The notes beneath the pieces were generated by a model. That model saw only the letters and a list, made by a program, of their open reading frames with translations, was not told the DNA's origin and ran no database searches. Shown here in pieces: positions 16,326-25,871 of a stretch of 41,803 nt of DNA; position 1 is the first letter of the stretch, and each line of letters begins with the position of its first letter. Source of the DNA: Marine Group II euryarchaeote MED-G38 (GTDB lineage: Archaea; Thermoplasmatota; Poseidoniia; Poseidoniales; Thalassarchaeaceae); assembly GCA_002457145.1 (NCBI GenBank), contig NTJP01000004.1, forward strand, positions 1 through 41,803, written 5' to 3'. Both the position numbers and the translations under genes were made by a program.

Positions 16326-18130
16326 CACATCATCTCCACAGGATAGTCCATCAGTGTCTTATGTCCTGCCTGTATTTTTGCTGCAAGCCCTATTGTCTCA
16401 GGAAAGATTTTTTTGAAAAAGAAACGGGCACTTGCAATTTTAGCATCATAGTACGGTTCTCCTTTTTTTGTTATTGAAACCTTGGCCATTTTAGCCCACA
16501 TATAAGCGAGTAATACGTTACCAAAATATCTACAATAATCTGTAGCGCCTGCTGCAAGAAAATGAGGATTTCCTTGTCCTTCAGCGATCATAAGTAATGT
16601 TAATTTTTGTAACCCTTTTACGCCTTGATGAAGAGGTTTATTAAATTCATCCAATTCTTTAATATGTTTGTTTTCATTGATAAAATCCGTCATTGGCCAT
16701 AAGAGATATCTTAGATTCTTGCCTAAATTTTCTGTAACCTTTCTTCCTGCTAGGTCTAATGCCTGAATTCCATTGGTACCTTCCCAAATTTTTGATATTC
16801 GTACATCGCGATAGAATTGCTCTACACCGTATTCTGTACAATAACCTGCACCTCCCATTACCTGCATACAGGTACTTGCGGTTTCACAACCAAGATCTGT
16901 AAAATGAGCTTTGACGATCGGCGTAAATAAGGCAACTAATGCTGTTGCCATTTCGGCTTCCTTCTTATCATCACTGTTAGACTGGTCAAGTAGAACTCCT
17001 GTCCATGCCGCAAGAGCTCTACATCCTTCATTATTGACCTTGGCTTCCAATAGCATTCTACGGACATCCGGATGTACAAGTATATTATCTGCTACTTCAT
17101 TTGGTTCCTGCATGCCTTTAATATCTCTTCCCTGGCGTCTTTCTTTAGACCATGATAATGCATTCTGATATGCTATTTCGGCTAATCCTATACCCATCAT
17201 ACCGGTAGCTAATCTTTCTCTATTCATCATTTCAAACATCAAAGGCATTCCATTGTAAAGATCGCCAACTCTCCATCCAATACTTTGATTGAAGTTCATA
17301 ACACATGTGGGGGAGGCGTGAACTCCCATCTTTTCTTCACTACCAGAACAAGTTACACCATTATGCTGTGATTTGAGTTGGTGAGATAGTTGAGAAAGAC
17401 CTTCTGAATTCCAGTCAGAAGGCATATATTTTGGAACTAAGAACAAAGAAATCCCTTTCGTTCCTTCTGGTGCATCCGGAGTTTTAGCTAACACTAGATG
17501 TACAATATTTTCGGTCATATCATGTTCCCCATATGTAATAAAAATCTTGGTTCCTGAGACTAGATAAGTGCCGTCTTTTTGAGGCACTGCTTTTGTTGAT
17601 ATCATCCCTAAATCGGTGCCTGCATGTGGTTCAGTGAGACACATTGTACCCGACCATTTGCCTGTGGCCAAATATGTAGCAAAATAGTCAATAAGTTCCT
17701 TTTCTCCATGTTCAGCCAATACATCGTAAACTCCTAATGAAAGTGCCGGCAATACACTCAAAGCCATATTAGTAGAGGTTCCAAATTCAGCCCAAATAAC
17801 AGTTTGAAAGAAAATTGGAACGCCCATTCCGCCATGCTCAGGTTTGCATGAAGTTGATACCCATCCGGCCTCTACACTTTCTTTATATGCATCTTTAAAT
17901 TCTTTAGGCATTAATATTTTACCATCATTAAATTCCAAACCTTCTCTGTCGCCTAATTGATTAATAGGTAGCCAAACTTCTTTTGCATGTTCAGCCCAAC
18001 CGTCAGTAAGCATAGACAAAAATTCTCTATCAAATTCAGAATAGCCTAAATTTTGAACTATTGGTATTGCATCTAATACTTCATTTATTAGGAATTCGTA
18101 ATCTCTTTTTGGAGCATTATATTCTACCAT
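16325..18130 (-). CDS. Acyl-CoA dehydrogenase, long (about 600-residue) form
   Basis: FAD enzyme for the first oxidation of fatty acyl-CoA. 601 residues, longer than the 380-residue classical form because of an extra C-terminal helical domain. Motifs: MCLTEPHAGTDLGMISTKAV, SGTKIFITYGEHDM, the middle beta domain with LVPKYMPSDWNSEGLSQ, MMNRERLATGMMGIGLAEI, MQVMGGAGYCTEYGVEQFYR and RISKIWEGTNGIQALDLAGR, with the glutamate of WEGTNG as probable catalytic base. ATG 18130 follows GAGGTG at six bases; a GTG at 18139 is less likely. It is one base group downstream of the hydratase fusion gene and overlaps the ACBP gene. Confidence 0.95.
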   Translation of the reverse strand: MVEYNAPKRDYEFLINEVLDAIPIVQNLGYSEFDREFLSMLTDGWAEHAKEVWLPINQLGDREGLEFNDGKILMPKEFKDAYKESVEAGWVSTSCKPEHGGMGVPIFFQTVIWAEFGTSTNMALSVLPALSLGVYDVLAEHGEKELIDYFATYLATGKWSGTMCLTEPHAGTDLGMISTKAVPQKDGTYLVSGTKIFITYGEHDMTENIVHLVLAKTPDAPEGTKGISLFLVPKYMPSDWNSEGLSQLSHQLKSQHNGVTCSGSEEKMGVHASPTCVMNFNQSIGWRVGDLYNGMPLMFEMMNRERLATGMMGIGLAEIAYQNALSWSKERRQGRDIKGMQEPNEVADNILVHPDVRRMLLEAKVNNEGCRALAAWTGVLLDQSNSDDKKEAEMATALVALFTPIVKAHFTDLGCETASTCMQVMGGAGYCTEYGVEQFYRDVRISKIWEGTNGIQALDLAGRKVTENLGKNLRYLLWPMTDFINENKHIKELDEFNKPLHQGVKGLQKLTLLMIAEGQGNPHFLAAGATDYCRYFGNVLLAYMWAKMAKVSITKKGEPYYDAKIASARFFFKKIFPETIGLAAKIQAGHKTLMDYPVEMM

Positions 18131-18140
18131 CTCTCTCACC

Positions 18141-20480
18141 TCAATTTCTTAGGGGTTTACCCGTCTCAAGCATATGCTGCATTCTATCTAAAGTATCAGT
18201 ATTTTTTGCTAATGTTGTTATTGCATTCTTTTCCATCACTAGAATATCATCTTCATTTATTGATTCTGTAATATCGGTATCTCCACCAGTTAATATTCCT
18301 GCAAGTGCATTTGTTACAACAACATCATGAGGAGTTACTTTACCAGATAATAAAAGATCATTGACAGCTAATTCTAATGCTGCTTTTCCTGACGGCCCTG
18401 GTAGTGAGTATGTCCTTGGTTCTGGAGGAGAATATTCTACTGATAGTTCAATAAGTGTTTTCTTAGCATCATAAAGTAGCCTATCTCTATTCATTGTTAT
18501 GCGGTCATTGGGCCCCAAGAAACCCATAGAACGTGCTTGATTTGCCGATTTAGCTACTTGAGCTGTTCCTATTACTTCGAATGCTTTCATAACAGCACCC
18601 ATTGGGCCGTTTGAGACTAAGCCAAATTCTTTTACACGCCCCAAATATTCCTTACATCCCCCCCATGCTGGTATTATCCCTACACCTACTTCTACAAGTC
18701 CTACATAAGACTCTGAATGCGCCTGAACAGCATCACAATGCATCAATACTTCTGCCCCTCCGCCTAAACAGAGGCCTGTAGAGGCAGCTACAATGGGTAC
18801 TTCAGAATATTTTAATGTCTGATAAGTATCTTGACCTAAGGCAATAAAATCATCTAAATCTTTCCAAGCTGCTAAATTAGCTGCAAATAATGCTAATCCC
18901 AAATTAGCACCCGCGCAAAAATTCGCTGCATCGTTTCCTATAACAACTCCTTTCCAATCCTCACTTTCTGCCATATCTACTGCATCAAGAAGCATTTCCA
19001 TATTCATTGGATCCATAGCATTCATTTTGGTATGATATTCCACTAGTAAAACTTCATCTCCCATATCCCATATGCTGGCGGAGCTATTTTTCTTCAATGG
19101 CTTTCCACGGCGCTTGAGATCGGCTACTGTTATGCTATCTTCTGTTCTCTCAACAATAATCATTTCTCCTTCAGGAGATAGTCTAGTAATTTCTCCAGAT
19201 TCGATACCATAGAAGGTGCCCTTTTCAGATGCTAAAGATAGAAAAGGTGGAATTGATTTATTAGATTCTTCTAGCCTTTCAACGATATATTTTGGTCCTA
19301 TCTCATCCATCATTTCAAAAGGTCCTTTTTTCCAATTGTATCCAACCTTCATAGCACCATCTATTGCAAAAATATCATCACTTACCTCGGGAACAATATA
19401 TGCTGCATAAGAGAGTGAGTCGAGTAGAACATCTGTTACAAACTCAGCACCTTTGTCGTCACAATTCATTATTGCAGTCAATCCAAACTTTCCCATTTTA
19501 GCAGATGGAAATCCTGCTTTACGTTTCGCTTTTTTGTATTCACCTGAAACTAAATTTCTTGCTTCTTTTATTTTCTTTCCGTCTTCTACATTAAGACGAT
19601 AAAAGCCGCCCTTACCCTTCCGGCCAGTATATCCTTCTTCGATCATAGAAATTATTGCATCTTTTCCGGCTCCAGCGATTTGATGGAATGGGTCATTTTG
19701 AGGTAGATGTGAAACTAAACTCCCTGTAACATGAGGAATTAGATCTATGCCTACTAAATCCATTAATGCAAATACAGCAGTTTTTGGTAAGCCTATTGGT
19801 CTTCCTAGCATTGCGTCTGCTTGTTCAATAGAAAAGTCGTAGTCAATAGTTGCCTTGTATGCGCGTTGGATAAAATAAATTCCCAGTCTATTACCAATAA
19901 ATCCCGGGCTATCATTACACATAGTGACTCTTTTGCCCAAATCAATATCTGCAAAAGTACAAAATCTTTCTAAAACCTCATTATTTACATTTTGTGAACT
20001 CACTATTTCGAGCAATGGTAAATACCTTGGAGGATTAAAAAAGTGTGTAATTAAAAATCTTGATGATAAGTCACTTGTCATACCTGAAACAAGTTCTGAG
20101 CGTGGTATTGTAGAAGTGTTTGATGATAATATTGTTTCAGGGCCTATATTATTTGCAAGATTCTTGTATAAATTTCTCTTTATTTCTATATTTTCTACAA
20201 TTACCTCAATTACCCAATCAAAATCTTTCAATTTTGATAAATCATCTTCTATATTTCCTGGACTTATTAATTTAGCATTTTTCTTTTCCATCAACATTTC
20301 TGGATTAGACTTATGCATTTTCTTAATTGCGTCTTTTGCAATAATATTTCTATCAGAAGAATTATTCGGAACAATGTCAAGCAAGAGAACTTCGCATCCG
20401 GCATTTGCACAATGGGCGGCTATTCCTGAACCCATTACTCCACTACCAATAACTGCTACCTTTTTTATTGGTTTAGGCAT
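18141..20480 (-). CDS. 3-hydroxyacyl-CoA dehydrogenase / enoyl-CoA hydratase fusion (FadN/FadB-like)
   Basis: 779-residue bifunctional beta-oxidation enzyme. The dehydrogenase comes first: NAD-binding VIGSGVMGSGIAAHCANAG, SSNTSTIPRSEL, LITHFFNPPRYLPLLEIV with the catalytic histidine, and NDSPGFIGNRLG. Two C-terminal dehydrogenase repeats follow. The crotonase domain is at the end: FCAGANLGLAL forms the oxyanion loop, GLCLGGGAEVLMHCDAV carries the first catalytic glutamate and GLVEVGVGIIPAWGG the second. This order, dehydrogenase then hydratase, is that of Bacillus FadN rather than E. coli FadB, and the thiolase and acyl-CoA dehydrogenase neighbours match the Bacillus fadNAE set. A GGAAGTG ribosome-binding site precedes the ATG. 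Confidence 0.95.
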   Translation of the reverse strand: MPKPIKKVAVIGSGVMGSGIAAHCANAGCEVLLLDIVPNNSSDRNIIAKDAIKKMHKSNPEMLMEKKNAKLISPGNIEDDLSKLKDFDWVIEVIVENIEIKRNLYKNLANNIGPETILSSNTSTIPRSELVSGMTSDLSSRFLITHFFNPPRYLPLLEIVSSQNVNNEVLERFCTFADIDLGKRVTMCNDSPGFIGNRLGIYFIQRAYKATIDYDFSIEQADAMLGRPIGLPKTAVFALMDLVGIDLIPHVTGSLVSHLPQNDPFHQIAGAGKDAIISMIEEGYTGRKGKGGFYRLNVEDGKKIKEARNLVSGEYKKAKRKAGFPSAKMGKFGLTAIMNCDDKGAEFVTDVLLDSLSYAAYIVPEVSDDIFAIDGAMKVGYNWKKGPFEMMDEIGPKYIVERLEESNKSIPPFLSLASEKGTFYGIESGEITRLSPEGEMIIVERTEDSITVADLKRRGKPLKKNSSASIWDMGDEVLLVEYHTKMNAMDPMNMEMLLDAVDMAESEDWKGVVIGNDAANFCAGANLGLALFAANLAAWKDLDDFIALGQDTYQTLKYSEVPIVAASTGLCLGGGAEVLMHCDAVQAHSESYVGLVEVGVGIIPAWGGCKEYLGRVKEFGLVSNGPMGAVMKAFEVIGTAQVAKSANQARSMGFLGPNDRITMNRDRLLYDAKKTLIELSVEYSPPEPRTYSLPGPSGKAALELAVNDLLLSGKVTPHDVVVTNALAGILTGGDTDITESINEDDILVMEKNAITTLAKNTDTLDRMQHMLETGKPLRN

Positions 20481-20492
20481 ATTTTCACTTCC

Positions 20493-21656
20493 TTATATTT
20501 TCTCTAAAACCGTGGCAATACCTTGACCGCCGCCTATGCACATTGTTGCAAGTGCATATTTCTCGTTATTCTTATTCATTAATTGGGCTGCCTTGCCTGT
20601 AATTCTAGCTCCACTTGCTCCAAGAGGATGTCCCAATGCTATTGCACCCCCCTCAATATTAACTTTTGATTTATCTAATTCTAATTCGCCTATTACTGCA
20701 AGTGACTGGGCAGCAAATGCTTCATTAAGCTCAATAATACCTATTTCATCTAAAGATAAGCCAGCTCTTTCTAAGGATTTACGTGTTGCATCTACTGGCC
20801 CTATGCCCATTATTTCTGGAGAGCATCCAGACACCGCTGTACTTAATATTCTAGCAAGTGGTTTCAAATCATTATTTATCGCAAATTCTTCTGAACAAAT
20901 TAAAACAAAAGCAGCACCATCGGTAAGTGGTGATGATGTCCCAGCAGTCACAGATCCATTCGAGTCAAATGCAGGTTTCAATTTAGAGAGAGTTTCAGAA
21001 TTTGTCTCAGATCTAATGCAACCATCTGATTCTATAATCCCTGATTCTGTATTTATTGGTATTATTTCATCGGTAAATGCACCATTCTCCATTGAACTGG
21101 TAGCCTTTCTTTGACTTTCTATGGCAAATTCTTCCTGAGTAGTCCGATCGATTGAATATTTTTTAGCTAGGTTTTCTGCTGTGATACCCATGGAGGTGAA
21201 TGCCTCTGGGAATTCACTGATAAGTTTAGGATTAGGCATAGGATTGAAGCCGGTCATCGGTATTCTAGTCATCGATTCTACGCCACCGGCGATAAAGGCC
21301 TGTCCTGCGCCCATAGATATGCGTCCAACTGCATCGTGTATTGCCTGCATTGAAGAGCCGCAAAATCTATTTATTGTTACGCCTGGTACAGTTTCTGGTA
21401 AATCGCTTAGAAATATAATCATTCTTGCCACATTAAAGCCTTGCTCTGCTTCAGGAAATGCTGTACCTACTATCAAATCTTCAATTAATGATGGGTCGAT
21501 TCCTGTATTTTCTATTAATCCATTAACTACTGAAGTAGCGATATCATCGGGCCTTATTTTAGCTAAAGAACCCCTTTTTGCTGGGGTGAAAGGTGAGCGT
21601 ACATATCCAGCGATGACTGCCTTTGATTCGGTTGATTGAAAAGTATTCTTATTCAT
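20493..21656 (-). CDS. fadA: Acetyl-CoA acyltransferase (3-ketoacyl-CoA thiolase)
   Basis: Cleaves 3-ketoacyl-CoA with CoA to acetyl-CoA and a shortened acyl-CoA. 387 residues. The active-site elements are all visible: NRFCGSSMQAIHDAVGRI with the nucleophilic cysteine, GGVESMTRIPM, ELNEAFAAQSLA, GGAIALGHPLGASGARI with the histidine, and ATMCIGGGQGIATVLE with the second cysteine. First gene of the minus-strand fad operon; the ATG is preceded by GGAGAAGAG. The upstream 160 bases form a divergent promoter with the MMPL transporter. Confidence 0.95.
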   Translation of the reverse strand: MNKNTFQSTESKAVIAGYVRSPFTPAKRGSLAKIRPDDIATSVVNGLIENTGIDPSLIEDLIVGTAFPEAEQGFNVARMIIFLSDLPETVPGVTINRFCGSSMQAIHDAVGRISMGAGQAFIAGGVESMTRIPMTGFNPMPNPKLISEFPEAFTSMGITAENLAKKYSIDRTTQEEFAIESQRKATSSMENGAFTDEIIPINTESGIIESDGCIRSETNSETLSKLKPAFDSNGSVTAGTSSPLTDGAAFVLICSEEFAINNDLKPLARILSTAVSGCSPEIMGIGPVDATRKSLERAGLSLDEIGIIELNEAFAAQSLAVIGELELDKSKVNIEGGAIALGHPLGASGARITGKAAQLMNKNNEKYALATMCIGGGQGIATVLEKI

Positions 21657-21816
21657 GGTTCTCTTCTCCGTACAATACCGTATGGTTTTTAATACATAAA
21701 TAAAATAGTGAATTTGATTACAACATGTTATAATATTTACACTAAGTGTATTATAAACATTAAGATTAAACTATCTAATAGATACTTGAAATACCTCTCT
21801 CATACGCGGGGAGGAC
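21657..21816. promoter_or_regulatory. Divergent promoter region of the fad operon and MMPL exporter, with palindromes
   Basis: Gene-free and AT-rich. A 13-base perfect palindrome with one central base (TACACTAAGTGTA, 21738-21750) abuts a TATA-like ATTATAAAC (21750-21757) on the plus strand, suitably placed for a start near 21780 and the MMPL ATG at 21817. A second 8-base palindrome (AACATGTT) is at 21722-21729. Leftward, TTTATTTAT-type elements lie around 21685-21705 for fadA. The palindrome next to the TATA box could be a repressor site controlling both units; no regulator gene is adjacent, so this is inference. Confidence 0.45.
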
Positions 21817-24150
21817 ATGGAAGGAACTACTGACCCAGATATCTTAAAAGATCGTCTTTATTTTAAGATTGGTATCTTTGTATATGATAATGCAAAAGTA
21901 GTTTTGGTACTGACTATTCTCTTGTGTGCTAGTCTTGCAAGTCTAGCGATAAATCTAGAACCCAAATATGTCGAAGGTTATGGGGAAGGTGATTTAGAAT
22001 CAGTACATGGATGGAATGCAATAACTTTGGGCTTTAGTTCGGAAGAGGAGGGAGTTCAGGAAACATTCTATGTTTTATTTCATCACCCCGGTGAAAATTC
22101 CAGTAACGAAGAGGTAAAAGATGCAATGGAAGAAACTGTAGAAGTTTTTACAGATGTAGATACTGTTGTTCTTCATTATCCATGGTTAACAAATGATGCT
22201 AATCAGTCTGAACTAATTAGTACGGTAGATAGTTCTTGGTCTAGGATTAAAGTTGAAATAAATTTAGATAGGGAAAATGCTAAAATTCTCTTAAAAGATA
22301 CGATAGATGAAATTATCTTGCCAGAATCGGCACCATTTGGAATGGAGAAATGGGTTACTGGTAATCTAGCTATTGATGTTACATTTGATCTTACTTTAGA
22401 AGAAGAATTAATTGAAGCAGAAATGATATCAGCACCTTTGACGTTAATCATTTTACTATTTGTATTCGGTAGTTTGGTAGCTGCTGGACTACCAGTATTG
22501 ACTGGAATATATACTGTGATTGCCGCTATAGGTATAGTTACTGGCTTAACTTATATTTTTGATGATATTACAATATACGCAAATAATATTGTGTCTCTTC
22601 TTGGAATTGGGCTTAGTGTTGACTATTCGCTATTTATTGTTAATAGATTTAGAGAAGAGTTGGAAAGAGGTCGCGATAGAAAAACTGCGATCGCGATGAC
22701 AAGTGCAACTGCGGGAAGAGCAATATTTTTCTCAGGTATGACTGTAATATCTGGGTTAATGGGAATGTTATTTTTTGATAACACAGGCTTACCATCCCTA
22801 GGTTGGGGAGGCATTTGTGCGACATTTGTAGCACTAACCTCTTCTATAGTACTTCTGCCTGCTATATTATCTCTACTCGGAGATAAAGTTAATGCATTGA
22901 AAGTGCCATTATCGAATACTAATTCCGTTTCTGAAAGTGGTTTTTGGACTTGGGTAGCAAATAATGTAATGAAACGCCCTTTTGCAGTTCTAATACCATC
23001 AGTGATTGTATTAATGCTTGCAGGTTCACCATTCTTAGGTGCAGAATGGGGAATTACAACTTGGAAAGCACTTAGTCCCGATGATGAAGCAAGAAATGGC
23101 ATGGAAATAACAGACGAAAGATGGCCAGAAGATATTGCAAATACAGTTCAAATAGTATTTGAAACAATAGATGATACCGATCCGTTCTCTGAGGAAAATA
23201 TACGAAATCTATATTCTTTTTCTACTGAAATAAATCAGATTAAAAAAACTAATTATGTTTATAATTATGCATATTTTGATACAAATATGACTTTGGAAGA
23301 TGTAATAAGTTTCTGGGATGAGTCAAATGATAATCTCCTAAGCGAAGATGAAAAGAGAATGATGTCCCTACAAAGAGAATTTCATAGAGCCAGTTCAATA
23401 GGTAACAATGGAGTTATTGTGGTCCATGTCGGAATAGATGGAGATCAAGCTAGTGAAAGTTCAAGAAATGTAGTTAACGAGATAAGAAATCTAGATTCTA
23501 AATCATCTCAGTTTGGAGGTACGGCCGTCGTAAATGTAGCAGGTTTAGCCGCATATAATCAAGATGTTTTAGATGCTGTAGTGGAAAATATGCCAATAGC
23601 AATTGGATTCATTTTGATATCTAGTTATATTCTAATTTTCCTACAGGTTAGATCAATAATTCTACCATTTAAGGCGCTTATAATGAATATTTTATCAGTC
23701 ACAGCATCTTTTGGTGTTTTGGTTTGGATTTTTCAAGAAGGTAATGGATCTGAATTATTAAATTTCACACCTCAACCTATCGATCCAACTACGCCAGTGA
23801 TGATTTTTGCAATTCTTTTTGGCTTAAGTATGGATTATGAAGTCTTAATGCTATCTAGAATTCATGAAGAATGGGAAAGAACAGAAGATAATACCCAAGC
23901 AGTTGCTGTCGGTCTACAAAAGAGTGGAAGAATCATTACATCTGCAGCCTTAGTCATGATAACAGTATTTTCGGCCTTTGGGCTTTCTTCTGTCGCATTA
24001 ATGAAACAATTTGGTTTCATGTTAGCCTTAGGAGTTGCAGTAGATGCTACTATTGTTCGTGCATTGGTAGTGCCTTCAACGATGCGACTGATGGGAAATC
24101 TAAATTGGTGGGCACCTTCATGGTTACAAAATGATTCAAAAAAACGTTAA
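21817..24150 (+). CDS. RND superfamily exporter, MMPL type
   Basis: 777-residue polytopic membrane protein. The duplicated RND plan is visible: one N-terminal helix (KVVLVLTILLCASLASLAI), a first extracytoplasmic domain of about 170 residues, a block of five helices, a second domain, and a final block of helices. The diagnostic helix motif occurs twice: GIGLSVDYSLFIVNRFREEL and LFGLSMDYEVLMLSRIHEEW, with the aspartate that carries protons in this family. The MMPL group exports lipids, fatty-acid derivatives or hydrophobic toxins. Divergent position beside a beta-oxidation operon hints at a lipid substrate, but nothing proves it. The start is ATG 21817 after GGGGAGGAC, a good ribosome-binding site. 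Confidence 0.9.
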   Translation: MEGTTDPDILKDRLYFKIGIFVYDNAKVVLVLTILLCASLASLAINLEPKYVEGYGEGDLESVHGWNAITLGFSSEEEGVQETFYVLFHHPGENSSNEEVKDAMEETVEVFTDVDTVVLHYPWLTNDANQSELISTVDSSWSRIKVEINLDRENAKILLKDTIDEIILPESAPFGMEKWVTGNLAIDVTFDLTLEEELIEAEMISAPLTLIILLFVFGSLVAAGLPVLTGIYTVIAAIGIVTGLTYIFDDITIYANNIVSLLGIGLSVDYSLFIVNRFREELERGRDRKTAIAMTSATAGRAIFFSGMTVISGLMGMLFFDNTGLPSLGWGGICATFVALTSSIVLLPAILSLLGDKVNALKVPLSNTNSVSESGFWTWVANNVMKRPFAVLIPSVIVLMLAGSPFLGAEWGITTWKALSPDDEARNGMEITDERWPEDIANTVQIVFETIDDTDPFSEENIRNLYSFSTEINQIKKTNYVYNYAYFDTNMTLEDVISFWDESNDNLLSEDEKRMMSLQREFHRASSIGNNGVIVVHVGIDGDQASESSRNVVNEIRNLDSKSSQFGGTAVVNVAGLAAYNQDVLDAVVENMPIAIGFILISSYILIFLQVRSIILPFKALIMNILSVTASFGVLVWIFQEGNGSELLNFTPQPIDPTTPVMIFAILFGLSMDYEVLMLSRIHEEWERTEDNTQAVAVGLQKSGRIITSAALVMITVFSAFGLSSVALMKQFGFMLALGVAVDATIVRALVVPSTMRLMGNLNWWAPSWLQNDSKKR

Positions 24151-24172
24151 AGATTCAATAATTATTTTTAGA

Positions 24173-25402
24173 TTACATATGTGTTATTATCGCGTCCCCG
24201 AATGAGGAACATGAGAGTAATATTGCATCATCCATCAATCTTTCAAAATCATATGTTACAGTTTTAGCAGAAATTGCGCCTTCCATACCTTTGACGATTA
24301 AATCGGCGGCTTCATCCCAACCCATGTGACGAAGCATCATTTCAGCAGATAAAATTAATGATCCTGGATTAACCTTATTCTGGCCAGTATATTTGGGAGC
24401 AGTGCCATGAGTTGCTTCAAAAATTGAAATCCCAGTATCATAGTTAATATTTGCACCTGGGGCGATTCCTATTCCGCCAACTTGTGCTGCTAAAGCATCT
24501 GAAATATAGTCACCATTAAGATTCATAGTGGTCAAAACGCCATATTCTCTTGGTCGTGTTAGAATTTGCTGAAGCATCGCATCTGCAATTACGTCTTTGA
24601 TGATAATTTGATTTCCTGTTTTTGGATTCTTTATGGTACACCATGGGCCCCCATCTATTTCTATGGCACCATATTCATCTTTGGCTAAACTATAGCCCCA
24701 ATCTCTAAACCCACCTTCTGTAAATTTCATTATATTGCCTTTATGAACTATAGTAACAGAATCTTTATCCTGATTAATTGCGTAATTAATTGCTGCTCTA
24801 ACTATCCGAGAAGTTCCTTCTTTACTAATCGGTTTTATCCCTATTCCACTGGTTTCTGGAAATCTTATTTTATCTACACCCATTTCTTCTTGTAAGAAAT
24901 GTATAACCTTTCTAACTTCTGAACTTCCAGCTTCCCATTCTATTCCGGCATATACATCTTCACTATTTTCACGAAAAATGATCATATCAACATCTTCAGG
25001 GGCCTTCACGGGGCTTGGTGTACCTGCATACCATCTAACCGGCCTAATACATGCAAAAAGATCTAGTTTTTGTCGAAGTGCAACGTTTAGACTTCTAATT
25101 CCTCCTCCGACGGGTGTTGTAAGTGGCCCTTTTATTGAAACTAGCCCTGATTTCATTGATTCTAATGTTTCTTCTGGAAGCCATTCTCCAGTCTTATCAA
25201 ATGCCTTTTGTCCTGCTAAAACTTCGTGCCAATATATCTTTTTTGAAGTTGAATATGCCTTTTCTACTGCTGCATTAACTACATTAATCATCACAGGAGT
25301 GATGTCTATGCCTATTCCATCGCCTTCAATGTAATGAATAATCGGAGTATTAGGAATTGTTAGTTTTCCATCTTGCATAGTAACTTTAAGTCCCTCTGTC
25401 AT
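24173..25402 (-). CDS. icd: NADP-dependent isocitrate dehydrogenase, E. coli type
   Basis: Oxidative decarboxylation of isocitrate to 2-oxoglutarate in the TCA cycle. Motifs follow the E. coli enzyme closely: [38 protein letters not shown] with the active-site serine, [52 protein letters not shown] and [17 protein letters not shown], whose Lys-Tyr pair marks NADP rather than NAD specificity. Counted from ATG 25402 it is 409 residues, as expected. A longer frame begins at ATG 25450, but a TATAAAC element at 25457-25463 is only seven bases upstream of that codon, so transcription should start after it. ATG 25411 is an alternative. Confidence 0.95.
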   Translation of the reverse strand: MTEGLKVTMQDGKLTIPNTPIIHYIEGDGIGIDITPVMINVVNAAVEKAYSTSKKIYWHEVLAGQKAFDKTGEWLPEETLESMKSGLVSIKGPLTTPVGGGIRSLNVALRQKLDLFACIRPVRWYAGTPSPVKAPEDVDMIIFRENSEDVYAGIEWEAGSSEVRKVIHFLQEEMGVDKIRFPETSGIGIKPISKEGTSRIVRAAINYAINQDKDSVTIVHKGNIMKFTEGGFRDWGYSLAKDEYGAIEIDGGPWCTIKNPKTGNQIIIKDVIADAMLQQILTRPREYGVLTTMNLNGDYISDALAAQVGGIGIAPGANINYDTGISIFEATHGTAPKYTGQNKVNPGSLILSAEMMLRHMGWDEAADLIVKGMEGAISAKTVTYDFERLMDDAILLSCSSFGDAIITHM

Positions 25403-25448
25403 ATATCTCATATACGCCACAAGCCCGTCATTGAAGAAGCCAACCCTC

Positions 25449-25471
25449 ATGGCCTAGTTTATACTGGCCAT
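25449..25471 (-). promoter_or_regulatory. TATA box of icd framed by an inverted repeat
   Basis: Six-base arms ATGGCC (25449-25454) and GGCCAT (25466-25471) flank an 11-base spacer that contains TATAAAC on the minus strand (25457-25463). The arrangement would let a dimeric regulator cover the icd TATA box. The divergent OsmC gene begins five bases to the right. TATA position is well supported by spacing; the operator role is inferred. Confidence 0.45.
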
Positions 25472-25475
25472 AATT

Positions 25476-25871
25476 ATGAGAGGGATGGTCCGATGGGTAG
25501 AAGGTCAAACAATGGAAGGTATTACCGAAGGAGGTAAGAAATTTGGAATATATGGAGAAGATTATCCGAGTCCCATGGAAATGCTACTACACGCTCATGC
25601 TGCTTGTTCATTCGTTGATGTTATTGGTGGACTGAAAGAACGAATGAAAAATGTAAACGCTGCATGGATAGAAATAGAAGGTGAAAGGAAAGAAGAGGCC
25701 CCTAGGGTTTTTACTAATATTCATATGAAATATGTAATTGAGGGAAATGTGGCAGAAGAGCTAGTTAGAAGAATAATAGAATATAGCCATGAAAAGCTTT
25801 GTTCTGTTGGTATAATGTTGACAGGTTATGGTATAAAATTGACTTGGGATTTAAAAATTGACAAAATATAA
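25476..25871 (+). CDS. OsmC/Ohr family protein, probable peroxide reductase
   Basis: 131 residues. The OsmC fold is indicated by the N-terminal strand pair, YPSPMEMLLHAHAACSFVDV with reactive Cys 44, a long helix after it, and EYSHEKLCSVGIML with the second Cys 109. In the family the two cysteines reduce organic hydroperoxides. The GMVRWVEGQTMEGITEGGKK start is normal for the short OsmC-like subgroup. A second ATG at codon 4 is possible. Divergent from icd over a gap of 73 bases. A role against lipid peroxides would suit an organism using fatty acids. Confidence 0.85.
   Translation: MRGMVRWVEGQTMEGITEGGKKFGIYGEDYPSPMEMLLHAHAACSFVDVIGGLKERMKNVNAAWIEIEGERKEEAPRVFTNIHMKYVIEGNVAEELVRRIIEYSHEKLCSVGIMLTGYGIKLTWDLKIDKI

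Noticed and set aside
19924-21114. Long open frames on the plus strand opposite the fad genes
   Set aside because: They lie fully within the thiolase and hydratase-fusion genes and have no recognisable motif or ribosome-binding site.
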